From contig CAMWIL010000005.1 of assembly GCA_947174325.1 (NCBI GenBank), positions 1-43,824 on the forward strand: 43,824 bases of DNA. Direction: 5' to 3'. Below the pieces are notes generated by a model that was given only the letters and a program-made list of their open reading frames with translations, had not been told where the DNA came from and did no database searches. Shown piece after piece: positions 1 through 8,714 of this stretch. Position 1 is the first letter of the stretch, and every line of letters starts with the position of its first letter. Origin of the DNA: an uncultured Clostridia bacterium. GTDB lineage: Bacteria; Bacillota; Clostridia; Christensenellales; UBA3700. The translations under genes were made by a program, and so were the position numbers.

Positions 1-55
1 GAGCATGCGGCTGTTAACCGCAGTGTCATAGGTTCGAGTCCTATTGAGGGCGCCA
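1..55 (+). tRNA. tRNA-Asn (GTT anticodon), 5' part outside the window
   Basis: The window opens inside a tRNA gene. The anticodon stem TGCGG (6-10) pairs with CCGCA (18-22) around the loop CTGTTAA, which puts the anticodon GTT at 13-15 and reads Asn codons AAC/AAU. The T arm is ATAGG-TTCGAGT-CCTAT (28-44), followed by the acceptor strand TGAGGGC, discriminator G52 and an encoded CCA at 53-55. About 21 bases (acceptor 5' strand and most of the D arm) lie before base 1. The structure is complete where visible, so the gene looks functional. Confidence 0.95.
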
Positions 56-56
56 A

Positions 57-92
57 AAAAGTCGGTCAGAATATGATCGACTTTTTGTTTTT
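57..92 (+). terminator. Intrinsic terminator after tRNA-Asn
   Basis: AAAAGTCGGTCA (57-68) pairs with TGATCGACTTTT (74-85), with one G-T pair and a 5-base loop, and runs into a T-rich tail. It ends the tRNA transcript and separates it from the TetR unit. Confidence 0.85.
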
Positions 93-153
93 ATGTGAAG
101 ATTGCGTTTTAAGATGATCCCATAAATTCTAATTCGAAATTATATATAAAGGC

Positions 154-182
154 TTGACAAAATCTTAAATTGATTTTATAAT
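154..182 (+). promoter_or_regulatory. Sigma-70/SigA promoter of the TetR gene
   Basis: TTGACA (154-159) and TATAAT (177-182) match the consensus exactly with a 17-base spacer. Transcription should start near 189, inside the palindrome at 181-208. Confidence 0.9.
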
Positions 183-208
183 TACATATGTTATATAACA
201 TTTGTAAT
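181..208. promoter_or_regulatory. Palindromic operator, probable TetR binding site
   Basis: A 28-base inverted repeat in which 13 of 14 pairs match; the only mismatch is 187/202. The outer arms are ATTACA and TGTAAT and the core ATGTTATATAACAT is perfect. It overlaps the last bases of the -10 box and the predicted start point, where a bound TetR dimer would block transcription. That the adjacent TetR protein binds here is inferred from position and symmetry. Confidence 0.8.
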
Positions 209-221
209 TTTGGAGATCGTC

Positions 222-776
222 ATGCCTAAACAAACAGTTGATAAAAATCAAATATTGAAGAATGCATTGCAAATGACAAGAGAGAACGGATTTGAGAGCG
301 TCAACGCGCGAAGCGTAGCAAAACGGATGGGCTATTCCGTGCAACCTATTTACAGTTATTTTAATAATATGGAAACTCTTAGACAAGAGGTTTACGGCGA
401 GGCTATGAAATTCTACAATGAGTTTATTTATTCTCGCTTAGATGGCGACGGCTTATTGGAGAGCATGGCGGTGGCAAACGTGGCATTTGCCAAGTACGAG
501 ACAAATCTTTTCAAATTGTTATTCTTGCAGAAGTTGAACGGATTGAACAGTTTTAACGATATTTACGAATGGATGGGGGATAAAAACGCTACCAAACAAT
601 TAGTTATTAAACTTGCGCTTCCCGAAGAAAAGATCAAAGAAGTTTATATAATGCTTATTGTATTTACTCACGGGGTGGCAACTATGTTGGCTACCGGCGG
701 AGCAAATATTTCTGATGAAGAAATTGTTGAGATACTAAAAAAAGCATATACGGCGTTTGTAAAGGCGCAACAATAA
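222..776 (+). CDS. TetR/AcrR-family transcriptional regulator
   Basis: A 184-residue protein of typical TetR size. Residues about 8-52 form the N-terminal DNA-binding domain, with a helix-turn-helix around 26-47 (SVAKRMGYSVQPIYSYF). The remainder is a helical ligand-binding and dimerisation domain without a recognisable ligand signature. I start it at ATG 222, which has GGAG at 212-215; the in-frame TTG at 210 has no ribosome site and would overlap the operator region. It probably represses itself through the palindrome at 181-208, and possibly the DUF2461 gene 36 bases downstream. The inducing molecule cannot be told from the sequence. Confidence 0.9.
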   Translation: MPKQTVDKNQILKNALQMTRENGFESVNARSVAKRMGYSVQPIYSYFNNMETLRQEVYGEAMKFYNEFIYSRLDGDGLLESMAVANVAFAKYETNLFKLLFLQKLNGLNSFNDIYEWMGDKNATKQLVIKLALPEEKIKEVYIMLIVFTHGVATMLATGGANISDEEIVEILKKAYTAFVKAQQ

Positions 777-812
777 AAATGATAAATTTATGTATGTAAA
801 AAGGAGAACGAA

Positions 813-1496
813 ATGAATACGAAAATCTTGTTAAACTATCTTACCGCGCTTAGCGCAAACAATAATCGCGAGTGGTATCATGAACAAAAGAAAGAAAATA
901 AACAAGCAAGCGAATGTTTTGAACAGCTTGTGCAAGAACTTATTTACGGTATAGGCGCTTTTGACGAAAGCGTATTGAACAATATTCCTAAAGAACTCAC
1001 CTTTAGACTTGTGCGCGATACCAGATTCAGTCACGACAAATCTCCTTATAATCCTGCTTTCAGAGCTCATATTTCCTCTATGGGAAGACTTCCTATCCCT
1101 GTCGGTTACTATATTATGATTAAACCGAATGGCGGAACGTTTTTAGGCGGCGGATTGTTTGCGGATATGTTTACCGACGCTACTGCTATGGTACGCGATT
1201 ATATTTCTGATCATTCTGACGAATGGAATGCGATAATAAACAACGATGAATTCAAGAAGTATTTTACCGTAAAAGGCGCTGCGTTGAAAAACGTTCCCTC
1301 TGGCTATGACAAAAATCATCCGCAAGCCGAGTATATAAAATACAAATCTTGGTATTTAGAGTATTTTGTTTCGGACGAAGAACTCTGTGATGAAACGGGC
1401 TTTTTAACAAAAGCGATAGAGATCTTCAAAGCAATGAAACCATTCAACGATTATCTTAACAAAGCGCTTAAAGATTTTAAGATGCCGACAAGATAA
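813..1496 (+). CDS. DUF2461 family protein (TIGR02453-like)
   Basis: A 227-residue soluble protein with no signal peptide or membrane segment. The family signature RDTRFSHDKSPYN is at 68-80, preceded by an N-terminal NNNREWYHEQK (16-26) and followed by a conserved YDKNHPQAEYIKYKSWY-like block at 165-181. The family is widespread in bacteria and has no established biochemical role. AAGGAG lies a few bases before the ATG. The 36-base gap to the TetR gene, with no terminator or promoter between, suggests co-transcription, so this may be the TetR target. No clear terminator follows. Confidence 0.85.
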   Translation: MNTKILLNYLTALSANNNREWYHEQKKENKQASECFEQLVQELIYGIGAFDESVLNNIPKELTFRLVRDTRFSHDKSPYNPAFRAHISSMGRLPIPVGYYIMIKPNGGTFLGGGLFADMFTDATAMVRDYISDHSDEWNAIINNDEFKKYFTVKGAALKNVPSGYDKNHPQAEYIKYKSWYLEYFVSDEELCDETGFLTKAIEIFKAMKPFNDYLNKALKDFKMPTR

Positions 1497-1557
1497 ATTA
1501 ATCAAATAAGAAAAATATCAATTCATAATCAAGAAAGAATTTTCTTCTATCCTATGT

Positions 1558-1585
1558 TTGAAACTGCGTATTTGTATGTTATAAT
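1558..1585 (+). promoter_or_regulatory. Promoter of the two-component/ABC operon
   Basis: TTGAAA (1558-1563), a 16-base spacer and TATAAT (1580-1585), with an extended -10 TG at 1577-1578. It lies 37 bases before the response regulator start. Confidence 0.75.
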
Positions 1586-1622
1586 TAAATTAAGATAATT
1601 TTGCAACGGCGGGGTTTGGCGC

Positions 1623-2273
1623 ATGAAAGAGAAAGTTTGGATAATCGACGACGAGAAAGAACTAGCCGACGCTATTGCGAAATATTTTACGATGTTCGGC
1701 TTATCGGCGAGAGCGGAGTATGGCATAAGCGCTTTGCAGAAGATACCTATTGACATAAGGGTAATTTTATTGGACATAAACCTTGGCAGGGACTGCGGTT
1801 ACGATTATATCGAAGTCATAAGAAAACGTTGTCCGCAGGCGAAAATATTGCTGATCTCCGCTCGTTCGGAGGAGAGGGATATGCTGAGGGGATATCATCT
1901 CGGCGCAGACGATTATATAATCAAACCTTTTTCTTTACAGGTAATGCTGTGCAAGGTTCAAAAGCTTTTGCAAGACGGCGAAAAAACTCTTGAAGAATAT
2001 CGCGGATTGTCAGTAGACAAGGACGCTATGACGATCACGCGCGACGGCGTCACGCAGAGATTGAAGAATATGGAGTTCAAACTCTTTTATTATCTTTTCT
2101 GCAATCGCGGTAAGGTACTTGACAAAGACGATATTATCCGCGACGTTTGGGGCGAAGGTTATTATACTGACAACACACTCAACGTGCATATTCGCCGCAT
2201 ACGCGAGAAGATAGAGAAATATAGCGGAGAATTTATCACTACCGTTTGGGGCGTGGGGTATCAGTTTGAATAG
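1623..2273 (+). CDS. OmpR/PhoB-family response regulator
   Basis: 216 residues. The receiver domain (about 1-115) carries the acidic pair D9/D10, phospho-acceptor D51 in ILLDINLG, S79 and K101 in DYIIKPF. The C-terminal winged-helix domain (about 125-216) ends in the typical TVWGVGYQFE. It is a DNA-binding regulator phosphorylated by the kinase encoded 8 bases downstream. The ribosome site is weak (GGCGGGG). Its place ahead of a kinase and an FtsX-type ABC transporter suggests it controls that transporter, as in peptide-antibiotic response modules, but no target site was identified. Confidence 0.93.
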   Translation: MKEKVWIIDDEKELADAIAKYFTMFGLSARAEYGISALQKIPIDIRVILLDINLGRDCGYDYIEVIRKRCPQAKILLISARSEERDMLRGYHLGADDYIIKPFSLQVMLCKVQKLLQDGEKTLEEYRGLSVDKDAMTITRDGVTQRLKNMEFKLFYYLFCNRGKVLDKDDIIRDVWGEGYYTDNTLNVHIRRIREKIEKYSGEFITTVWGVGYQFE

Positions 2274-2281
2274 AGGGGAGA

Positions 2282-3502
2282 ATGAAGAAAACAATTTCGA
2301 TTGCGGTTGCGGCGTTTTTAGTAGCGGCTTGCGTGTTTTTGTGTATAGGTTATGGGTTTGAATACGAAAGAGTAGATACGGTCTTTATTAATGAAGTCAA
2401 GCAATCGCTTTCGCAGGGAGAGCCTATCACGGGTAAGTACGATTATACGCTTTTTGACAGAGAAGGCAATATTTTATATTCTACGGTTGACGTAACGGAG
2501 ATGTCGTTTGAGGCGCGAATAAGCCGAGCGCTTGGCGACGGCGATATCGTCGTTGATTTCAAAGACGATAAGATAGTTTTTTATACTGACGCTCAAGGAC
2601 GTTTTGAAAAGATGCGCGCTACTTTTATATGGTTTGCCGTCGCTTCTCTTTTGGCAATGGCGACGTGTATTGCGGTAGGTTTAGCCGTAGTATATAGGCG
2701 TACGTTGCGTCCGTTTTCCAAACTCAAAGATTTTGCAGGCGAAGTGGCGAAGGGCAATCTCGATTCTCCTCTGATTTTGGATAAATACGAATCTTTCGGT
2801 TCGTTTGGCGAAGCCTTTGACATAATGCGAAACAACCTCAAAGAAAGCCGCCTTGCAGAGCAAAAGTCGGCTGTGGAAAAACGCAGTCTATTGCAAGAGA
2901 TAGGTCATGATATAAAAACGCCTCTGGCTAGTATAAAGGCGGTTGCGGAATGTTCGATTGCGCAAGGCGAAGAGAATTATAAAATCATACTTGACAAAGC
3001 CAATATGATAGAAAACTTAGTCAACGATTTTTATCAGGCTACGCTTGAAGAAGAAGGACAGTTGAATATTTATCTTACAAAGCATACGAGCAAGGAATTC
3101 GCCGAGTTGATAGACGAAAGCGACTACAATTCGCGAGTCACGCGCAACGACCCCGCGGAATGCGATATTCTTTACGACAAGATCCGTATGGGGCAAATAA
3201 TAGACAATATCATAGCCAATTCGTATAAATACGCAGATACGCCTATCGAAGTGAATATGCGCGTAAGAGAAAACAAGTTTGTTACGGTGATCAAAGACTT
3301 TGGCAACGGCGTTGATCCCAAGCAACTGCAATACGTTATGGACAGATTTTACAGAGGCGAAAAGACGAGCGAAACGCTCGGTCAGGGGCTTGGCTTGCAT
3401 ATTTGCAGAAAGTTGATCGCGAGAATGGGCGGAGAGATGTCTTGCCGTAACGAAGACGGTTTTGTAGTGGAAATAGTTTTGCCTATATTCGGAAAGAATT
3501 GA
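2282..3502 (+). CDS. Membrane sensor histidine kinase
   Basis: 406 residues. A membrane helix at about 5-24, an extracytoplasmic sensor region at about 25-112, a second helix at about 114-138 and a HAMP-like linker at 139-190 precede the kinase core. The H-box EIGHDIKTPLASIK has phospho-acceptor H209. The N-box IIDNIIANSYKYAD is at 306-319, followed by DFGNGV (339-344) and GQGLGLHI (367-374). It should autophosphorylate and pass phosphate to the adjacent regulator. The sensor region of about 88 residues is much larger than the short loop of BceS-type intramembrane-sensing kinases, so it probably detects its signal directly outside the cell. Confidence 0.93.
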   Translation: MKKTISIAVAAFLVAACVFLCIGYGFEYERVDTVFINEVKQSLSQGEPITGKYDYTLFDREGNILYSTVDVTEMSFEARISRALGDGDIVVDFKDDKIVFYTDAQGRFEKMRATFIWFAVASLLAMATCIAVGLAVVYRRTLRPFSKLKDFAGEVAKGNLDSPLILDKYESFGSFGEAFDIMRNNLKESRLAEQKSAVEKRSLLQEIGHDIKTPLASIKAVAECSIAQGEENYKIILDKANMIENLVNDFYQATLEEEGQLNIYLTKHTSKEFAELIDESDYNSRVTRNDPAECDILYDKIRMGQIIDNIIANSYKYADTPIEVNMRVRENKFVTVIKDFGNGVDPKQLQYVMDRFYRGEKTSETLGQGLGLHICRKLIARMGGEMSCRNEDGFVVEIVLPIFGKN

Positions 3503-3583
3503 GAAAGAAAAGAAAGATTTACGACAAATCGTTTAGCAAAGCCACGCGCTAAAATAAAGATGACGGAAGTCAAAGGAGGAATT

Positions 3584-4354
3584 ATGGAACACGGCAATGA
3601 TTTCGTTATCTCTACGCAAGGACTTTGCAAAACTTTTTCGGTAGGCGGAGTTCAACAGCACGTGCTAAACAACCTTGATTTGCAAATTGCCGAAGGCGAT
3701 TTCACGGTCATTATGGGCAATAGCGGAAGCGGTAAGTCAACGCTTTTATACGCGCTTTCCGGTATGGACAGACCTACGCTCGGAAAGATAATTTTCGGCG
3801 GAGAAGAAATATCCGAATATTCAAACGATAAGCTTGCGAAATTCAGACGCGCCAATTGCGGCTTTATTTTTCAAGAATCATTTCTCAATGACAATATGAG
3901 TATTATGGACAACGTTCTTTCTGCCGGATATCTGTCTAAAAGACCGCGCAAGCAAGTTTATGGCGACGCTTGTAAATATTTCGAGAGCGTGGGTATAAGC
4001 AAGGATATGTACTCAAAATTTCCTACGCAAATGTCCGGAGGAGAATTGCAGAGAGTAGGACTTGTCAGAGCTATCATCAACGATCCCAAAGTAATTTTTG
4101 CCGACGAACCGACCGGCGCGCTCAATTCAGCCAACTCTACCGCAGTACTCGATATTATGAACGACTTGCACGCGCAAGGCAAAAGCATCGTTATGGTCAC
4201 TCACGATATCCGCAGCGCGATAAGGGGCAGTCGCGTATTATATCTCAAAGACGGCGTTATTCTCAACGAAATTTCGCTTGGGAATTACGATCCCTTAGAA
4301 GAGAAATCAAGACTGGATAAGCTCAAATGCTTCCTTGACGAAATGGGGTGGTAA
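3584..4354 (+). CDS. ABC transporter ATP-binding protein, MacB/LolD/BceA type
   Basis: 256 residues. Walker A is GNSGSGKST (45-53), the Q-loop residue Q97, the signature SGGEL (151-155), Walker B VIFADEPTGALNS (about 170-182) and the switch histidine H207 in VTHD. The ADEPTGALNS wording is typical of ATPases paired with FtsX/MacB-fold permeases. I start at ATG 3584, which has a perfect AAAGGAGG at 3572-3579; an upstream in-frame ATG at 3560 lacks one. It pairs with the permease starting one base after its stop. An 81-base gap without a terminator separates it from the kinase gene. Confidence 0.93.
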   Translation: MEHGNDFVISTQGLCKTFSVGGVQQHVLNNLDLQIAEGDFTVIMGNSGSGKSTLLYALSGMDRPTLGKIIFGGEEISEYSNDKLAKFRRANCGFIFQESFLNDNMSIMDNVLSAGYLSKRPRKQVYGDACKYFESVGISKDMYSKFPTQMSGGELQRVGLVRAIINDPKVIFADEPTGALNSANSTAVLDIMNDLHAQGKSIVMVTHDIRSAIRGSRVLYLKDGVILNEISLGNYDPLEEKSRLDKLKCFLDEMGW

Positions 4355-4355
4355 T

Positions 4356-6812
4356 ATGTGGAGCATAATCAAATCCCATTTTCACAAAGGCAAAACAGGT
4401 TTTATTATTACAGGCTTGTTCATTTCGTTATCGGTAATTATGATGATAGTAGGTTTGTCGATATGCTTGGGAATGGACGGACTGTATTACAATGCGCGAA
4501 ATCTTTCCAATTCGCCCGATTGCTGGATAAGCGTATATGAAAATCCCGGCGAAGAGCAGGCTTTATTAGAAAATATTCTCAAAGAAAGAGATGACGTAGA
4601 ACTTTACGACGTTCAAGAAATTTATTATTTCGAAACGGCGATCGGAGAAGACGACAACAACCGTCTGTCCGTATTTAATTCCCAAGGGCAGTCGCTTATA
4701 TTCAATTCGTGGCTAGCAATGAATATCGACGATGAAGACAACGCGTTCAAGCCATATTTGAGAGATAGCGTGGAAAAAGAGGGATACAAATTTTATATCA
4801 CGGGTAATTGCGCGGAAACGTCTCCGATAAGCGTAGGCGATGAAGCCGTCTACGTCAACAACGGAGTAAGATACGAAGGCTACATAGCCGGAATATACGA
4901 CGATATGACGAGGATATACCATCACTCCAACGTCTATGTCGGCGGGGATTTGTATCAAGAGATCGCAAAGCTTTCGCAGACAGACAAAAGCATAATAGAA
5001 GAGTACAGTATAAATATTAGGTTCAACTATACAGATGAAAAGGCGAATACGCTTGCTCAACAGGAATTGTTGGGCGTTTTTGTCGACGCTTTGAACGATT
5101 ACAACGCCAGCAGACTTCAAGAAGATCCTACTGCGCCGATAGTTTACAGCAGTTATTGGACGCGCGAAGATTTTAAGACGGGCACGAGAGGATTTATTCT
5201 TCTGCTCGGCACGGCAATGATAGCGTTTGCGATAATCGTCGCTGCGATCGTCGCGATAGTTATAGCGTTTTTGGTGCGCTCTTCGGTTCTTGACGAGGTG
5301 CGTAATCTCGGAGTATGGAAGTCGCTTGGATATACGACAAATCAGTTGAGAGCTAGTTATTTGGCAATATACGGCGTGATAAGCGGAATTTGTCTGCTCG
5401 TCGGCGTCGTTTTGGGTATAGGACTTATGCCGACGTTTGTGGGAATCGTAACCAATATGGCAAGACTTGATTGTTCCAAGGCTATAGGGACGAACGTGGG
5501 CGGAGTGTTTATAGCTATCTTCGTTGTGGTTGCGTTGGTATCGTCAGTCGTATACTTGTCTACCGCCAAAGTCAAAAGAATAACGCCTCTCTCCGCTATG
5601 CGAAGCAATATCCAAACGCACTCGTTCAAGAAAAACAAAGCGCCGTTGGATAAATCGAGAATAACCGTCAACGCTCATCTCGGAGTAAAGAGCGTAGTCG
5701 GCGAAACTCATAGAAGCGTGATGGTAATGGCGATAGTGCTTATAATGTCTTTGCTGTGTTCTTTCGTAAGCGTAGTGTTCTACAATCTCAAAGTCGATCA
5801 GAGCGCGATAATTAATATGTCAGCTATAGAAAACGCAGATTTCTATATAGGATTTTATTACGAAGATCCGTCGCCTTATTTCGACGCTATACACGAAATG
5901 GACGGGTTTGAGGCGGACGTGATCTGTACCAGAGTAGGTATTAGCATAGACGACGATTACTGTTACGGTCAACTTTATTCTTCGTTTGACCATATGCGCA
6001 CTAATTTTCTATATCAAGGAAGGTATCCCAAATATTCCAACGAGATACTTATAGAAGAACAGTATGCTAAAAGCGAGGGGTTGAGTATCGGCGACAGCGT
6101 TAATATGTCTATGGAAGTCGATATGGTCAAGAGTGAAAAGAGTTGCGTAATCGTAGGGTATTTTCAAAATCTTATCGACAACGCTAGATTTCTCGGATTT
6201 GTCGATATAATAGACGAATTGTACGATCTAGACGACTTTGCTTTCTATTCCCAGCATTTGATATACTTTGAAAATGGCAAAGCTCCCACTATCGACCAAC
6301 TCGACAACGTACTTAGAGAAGTTGCGGGAGGCAACGTGCAGTACAACGGTTTTCAAAGGGGCAGGGACGTGCTTAACAGTTCTTTTCTCAATACCGTAGA
6401 AACTGCCGCCGACGCGGTAATGAGCGTATTCTTTTCTATCACGGCGATAGTGATCGCGTTGCTTTTGGTGATGCTGATAAAACTCAAACTGCTTCGCGAG
6501 CGTCGCAATTACGCTATATACAAGGCTTTGGGATATACGACGGCAGACGTTATGACGCAAATAGCCGTCGCTATGGTAATACTCGGCGCGATAGGAAGCG
6601 TCGTCGGAGGAATAGTTGGGGCTTTGACGACTTCGCCTATGCTCTCGCTATTCGGAAGTTTTATAGGCGCGGGACACTTTTCTTTCATAATTCCGTGGGG
6701 GTATATCGTTGCGATAGTATTTGCGATACCAATATTGATCTACGCCGTGTCAATGTTGTGCGCAATTCCCGTAAGACGGATAGAACCCGCGCTATTGCTG
6801 CGAGTCAGGTAA
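4356..6812 (+). CDS. FtsX-like (MacB-fold) ABC transporter permease
   Basis: 818 residues. A first membrane helix at about 15-38 is followed by a large extracellular domain, a cluster of three helices near 280-405 with the family phrase VWKSLGYTTNQLRASY, another helix near 460-480, a second extracellular domain and three terminal helices. The same phrase recurs near the end as IYKALGYTTADV, showing the internal duplication of this family. The start follows the ATPase stop by one base (TAATATG), so translation is coupled. Such permeases couple ATP hydrolysis to shape changes that extrude or extract peptides, lipids or lipoproteins; the substrate is not evident. Antimicrobial peptide resistance is plausible from the neighbouring two-component genes. 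Confidence 0.9.
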   Translation: MWSIIKSHFHKGKTGFIITGLFISLSVIMMIVGLSICLGMDGLYYNARNLSNSPDCWISVYENPGEEQALLENILKERDDVELYDVQEIYYFETAIGEDDNNRLSVFNSQGQSLIFNSWLAMNIDDEDNAFKPYLRDSVEKEGYKFYITGNCAETSPISVGDEAVYVNNGVRYEGYIAGIYDDMTRIYHHSNVYVGGDLYQEIAKLSQTDKSIIEEYSINIRFNYTDEKANTLAQQELLGVFVDALNDYNASRLQEDPTAPIVYSSYWTREDFKTGTRGFILLLGTAMIAFAIIVAAIVAIVIAFLVRSSVLDEVRNLGVWKSLGYTTNQLRASYLAIYGVISGICLLVGVVLGIGLMPTFVGIVTNMARLDCSKAIGTNVGGVFIAIFVVVALVSSVVYLSTAKVKRITPLSAMRSNIQTHSFKKNKAPLDKSRITVNAHLGVKSVVGETHRSVMVMAIVLIMSLLCSFVSVVFYNLKVDQSAIINMSAIENADFYIGFYYEDPSPYFDAIHEMDGFEADVICTRVGISIDDDYCYGQLYSSFDHMRTNFLYQGRYPKYSNEILIEEQYAKSEGLSIGDSVNMSMEVDMVKSEKSCVIVGYFQNLIDNARFLGFVDIIDELYDLDDFAFYSQHLIYFENGKAPTIDQLDNVLREVAGGNVQYNGFQRGRDVLNSSFLNTVETAADAVMSVFFSITAIVIALLLVMLIKLKLLRERRNYAIYKALGYTTADVMTQIAVAMVILGAIGSVVGGIVGALTTSPMLSLFGSFIGAGHFSFIIPWGYIVAIVFAIPILIYAVSMLCAIPVRRIEPALLLRVR

Positions 6813-6817
6813 TTTTA

Positions 6818-6840
6818 AGTTTGGCGGAAGTCGCGAAACT
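6818..6840. terminator. Hairpin between convergent permease and GH2 genes (weak)
   Basis: AGTTT (6818-6822) and AAACT (6836-6840) enclose GCG/CGC with one mismatch and a 5-base loop. No U-tract follows on either strand, so termination here is uncertain. It is the only structure in the 59-base convergent gap. Confidence 0.3.
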
Positions 6841-6871
6841 GACGAAGGTTTGGCAAGGATTTTGAGCAAAT

Positions 6872-8578
6872 TTATTCGTTGAGTTTTCCGTTGAGTTCCG
6901 CCATTTGTTTTTGATCAACTTTTACCGCTTGTCTGTCATAGGTGACAAGACCGTTTGTTTCGTCTTGTACGTCGGAGAGTTGAGTATAGATCGACGCGCA
7001 CAATCCTTGTTCTTTCGCGGGGATTATTTCATTGAGCCACAATTTTTTCAAAGCGCCGTTCAATTTGTCTTTGTCGCGGTATTTTGCATATCCGAAAGTC
7101 TTATTGGAAAAAGCGTGTCCGTCAAGCGATAGGCTGTAACCGCCGAATTCGGTAAGTATCACGGGACGGTTTTCTTTTTTCGGCATTTTGAAAGCTACGA
7201 AATATTTGTGTATACTTCTGAATTCTCCGCCTTGGTCGCTCCAACCGCTTGCGTGGTCAATAAGTCTTGTGTTATCGAGCGAGCGCAGATATTTGCAGGT
7301 TTTGAGGCTGTCGAATTGTCCCCAACCTTCGTTGAAAGGCGTCCAAAGCGCGATAGAAGGGCAGTTGTAGAGTTGGTCGACTACTTCGTCCATTTCTTTA
7401 TAATACAGCCGTCTTCCTTCTTCATCGGATCGAGCGTAAAAACCGTAATTATCGTCTTTGATACGGATGCCGATATTAGGCAGTATCAGTATAGCCGATT
7501 TCTTGTATTTGCCTCCGCCGTTGACAAAGTCTTGCCACACTATCATACCCAGTCTGTCGCAATGGTAGTACCACCGCATAGGTTCTACCTTTATATGTTT
7601 CCTCAGCGTATTGAAACCGCATTCCTTCGCAAGTTGAATATCGTATATCAAAGCGCTATCGTTTGGGGCGGTATAAAGTCCGTCAGACCAGTAGCCTTGA
7701 TCGAGCAGTCCCGTCATAAAGTAGGGTTTGTTGTTGAGCATAAAACACGGCTTGCCGTCTTCGCGTTTGCCGACAGAAAATTTACGCATCGCAAAATAAC
7801 TGTTCACTTCATCGTCGTGATATATCGCTTTGAAGTAATACAAATGCGGATTTTCGGGCGTCCAGGCAATCGGCGATTCCAATTCGATCGATACTTCGCC
7901 GCCAACGGAAGAGTATTCTTTTCCATCGTCTGCGATTATTCTAAAATCGCTTGCGCCGTCGTTTGTCAAAGCGCGAATACTCACGCGCGAGTTGTCGAAA
8001 TCAGGCGTTATTTTGAGCGACTTGATATATTTTTTCGGCAAGTATTCTAACCATACGCTTTGCCATATCCCCGAAGTCGGAGTATACCATATTCCGCCGT
8101 TTTTTATCTTTTGCTTGCCTCTGCTTATCGGCTTAGTATCCGACGGATCTACCGCGCATACTATGAGTTGATTTTGCTCTTGCAAAAAATCCGTGACGTC
8201 TATCTCAAAAGACGTATATCCTCCGATATGTCTGCCGACTTCGCGTCCGTTGATATATACTTTGCATTCATAGTCTACGGCGCCGAAATGGAGCAGAGCG
8301 ATCTTGTCTTCTTCAATTCTTTTGAAATTCGTCTTGTATATCAGTACTTCGTCGGGGGTAGTGACTCGCTTTACTCCTGATAAAATACTTTCGGGGGAGA
8401 AAGGCACGCGTATTTTTAAGTCAAAATCTATATCGGCAATATTTGTCGATAAGTTTCCTTTGACGATTTTCAAGTCCCATTCTCCGTCAAGAGATTGCCA
8501 GTTCTGTCTTTGCATTTGAGGACGGGGATATTGACTTGTGTCAATCTTGTCCGACCAGGGCGTTTTCAATTCGTTCAT
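6872..8578 (-). CDS. Glycoside hydrolase family 2 (beta-galactosidase/beta-glucuronidase-like)
   Basis: 568 residues. The N-terminal jelly-roll sugar-binding domain (about 15-180, starting PRPQMQRQNWQSLDGEWD), an immunoglobulin-like domain (about 185-270) and a TIM barrel (about 275-568) follow the GH2 order. The acid/base is E417 in TPFNEGWGQFD and the nucleophile E477 in VILTEFGGYS. There is no signal peptide, so it should act in the cytoplasm on imported oligosaccharides. It lacks the C-terminal domains of LacZ. I choose ATG 8578, with GAGGTG at 8585-8590, over the GTG at 8587, which overlaps that site. Sugar specificity cannot be assigned. The GPH symporter at 9968 is a likely functional partner. 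Confidence 0.88.
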   Translation of the reverse strand: MNELKTPWSDKIDTSQYPRPQMQRQNWQSLDGEWDLKIVKGNLSTNIADIDFDLKIRVPFSPESILSGVKRVTTPDEVLIYKTNFKRIEEDKIALLHFGAVDYECKVYINGREVGRHIGGYTSFEIDVTDFLQEQNQLIVCAVDPSDTKPISRGKQKIKNGGIWYTPTSGIWQSVWLEYLPKKYIKSLKITPDFDNSRVSIRALTNDGASDFRIIADDGKEYSSVGGEVSIELESPIAWTPENPHLYYFKAIYHDDEVNSYFAMRKFSVGKREDGKPCFMLNNKPYFMTGLLDQGYWSDGLYTAPNDSALIYDIQLAKECGFNTLRKHIKVEPMRWYYHCDRLGMIVWQDFVNGGGKYKKSAILILPNIGIRIKDDNYGFYARSDEEGRRLYYKEMDEVVDQLYNCPSIALWTPFNEGWGQFDSLKTCKYLRSLDNTRLIDHASGWSDQGGEFRSIHKYFVAFKMPKKENRPVILTEFGGYSLSLDGHAFSNKTFGYAKYRDKDKLNGALKKLWLNEIIPAKEQGLCASIYTQLSDVQDETNGLVTYDRQAVKVDQKQMAELNGKLNE

Positions 8579-8596
8579 AACTTTCACCTCATTTCA

Positions 8597-8626
8597 ATTA
8601 TACTCGAAAATACAGATCGATTGCAA
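8597..8626 (-). promoter_or_regulatory. Promoter of the GH2 gene
   Basis: On the minus strand TTGCAA (8626-8621), an 18-base spacer and TATAAT (8602-8597), about 20 bases before the GH2 start. Confidence 0.7.
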
Positions 8627-8659
8627 TAGCAATATTTAAATCGTCTGATAAAAGCGATG

Positions 8660-8693
8660 GGGCAAAAAGAAAGACGGTCTTTCGACCGTCTTT
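8660..8693 (-). terminator. Terminator of the lipoprotein gene
   Basis: AAAGACGGTC (8670-8679) and GACCGTCTTT (8684-8693) form a perfect 10-base stem with a 4-base loop. On the minus strand it is followed by a U-rich run. It lies between the lipoprotein and GH2 genes, so the two have separate transcripts. Confidence 0.85.
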
Positions 8694-8714
8694 TGATTTT
8701 AAGAAATCTAATTC

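Noticed and set aside
1531..1549. A short AAGAAA/TTTCTT hairpin after the DUF2461 gene, as a terminator
   Set aside because: Only six weak A-T/G-C pairs and no T-run after it; too common in AT-rich DNA.
7208..8050. A 280-residue open frame on the + strand opposite the GH2 gene
   Set aside because: It is the shadow of the GH2 coding frame: no ribosome site, odd composition and no recognisable domain.
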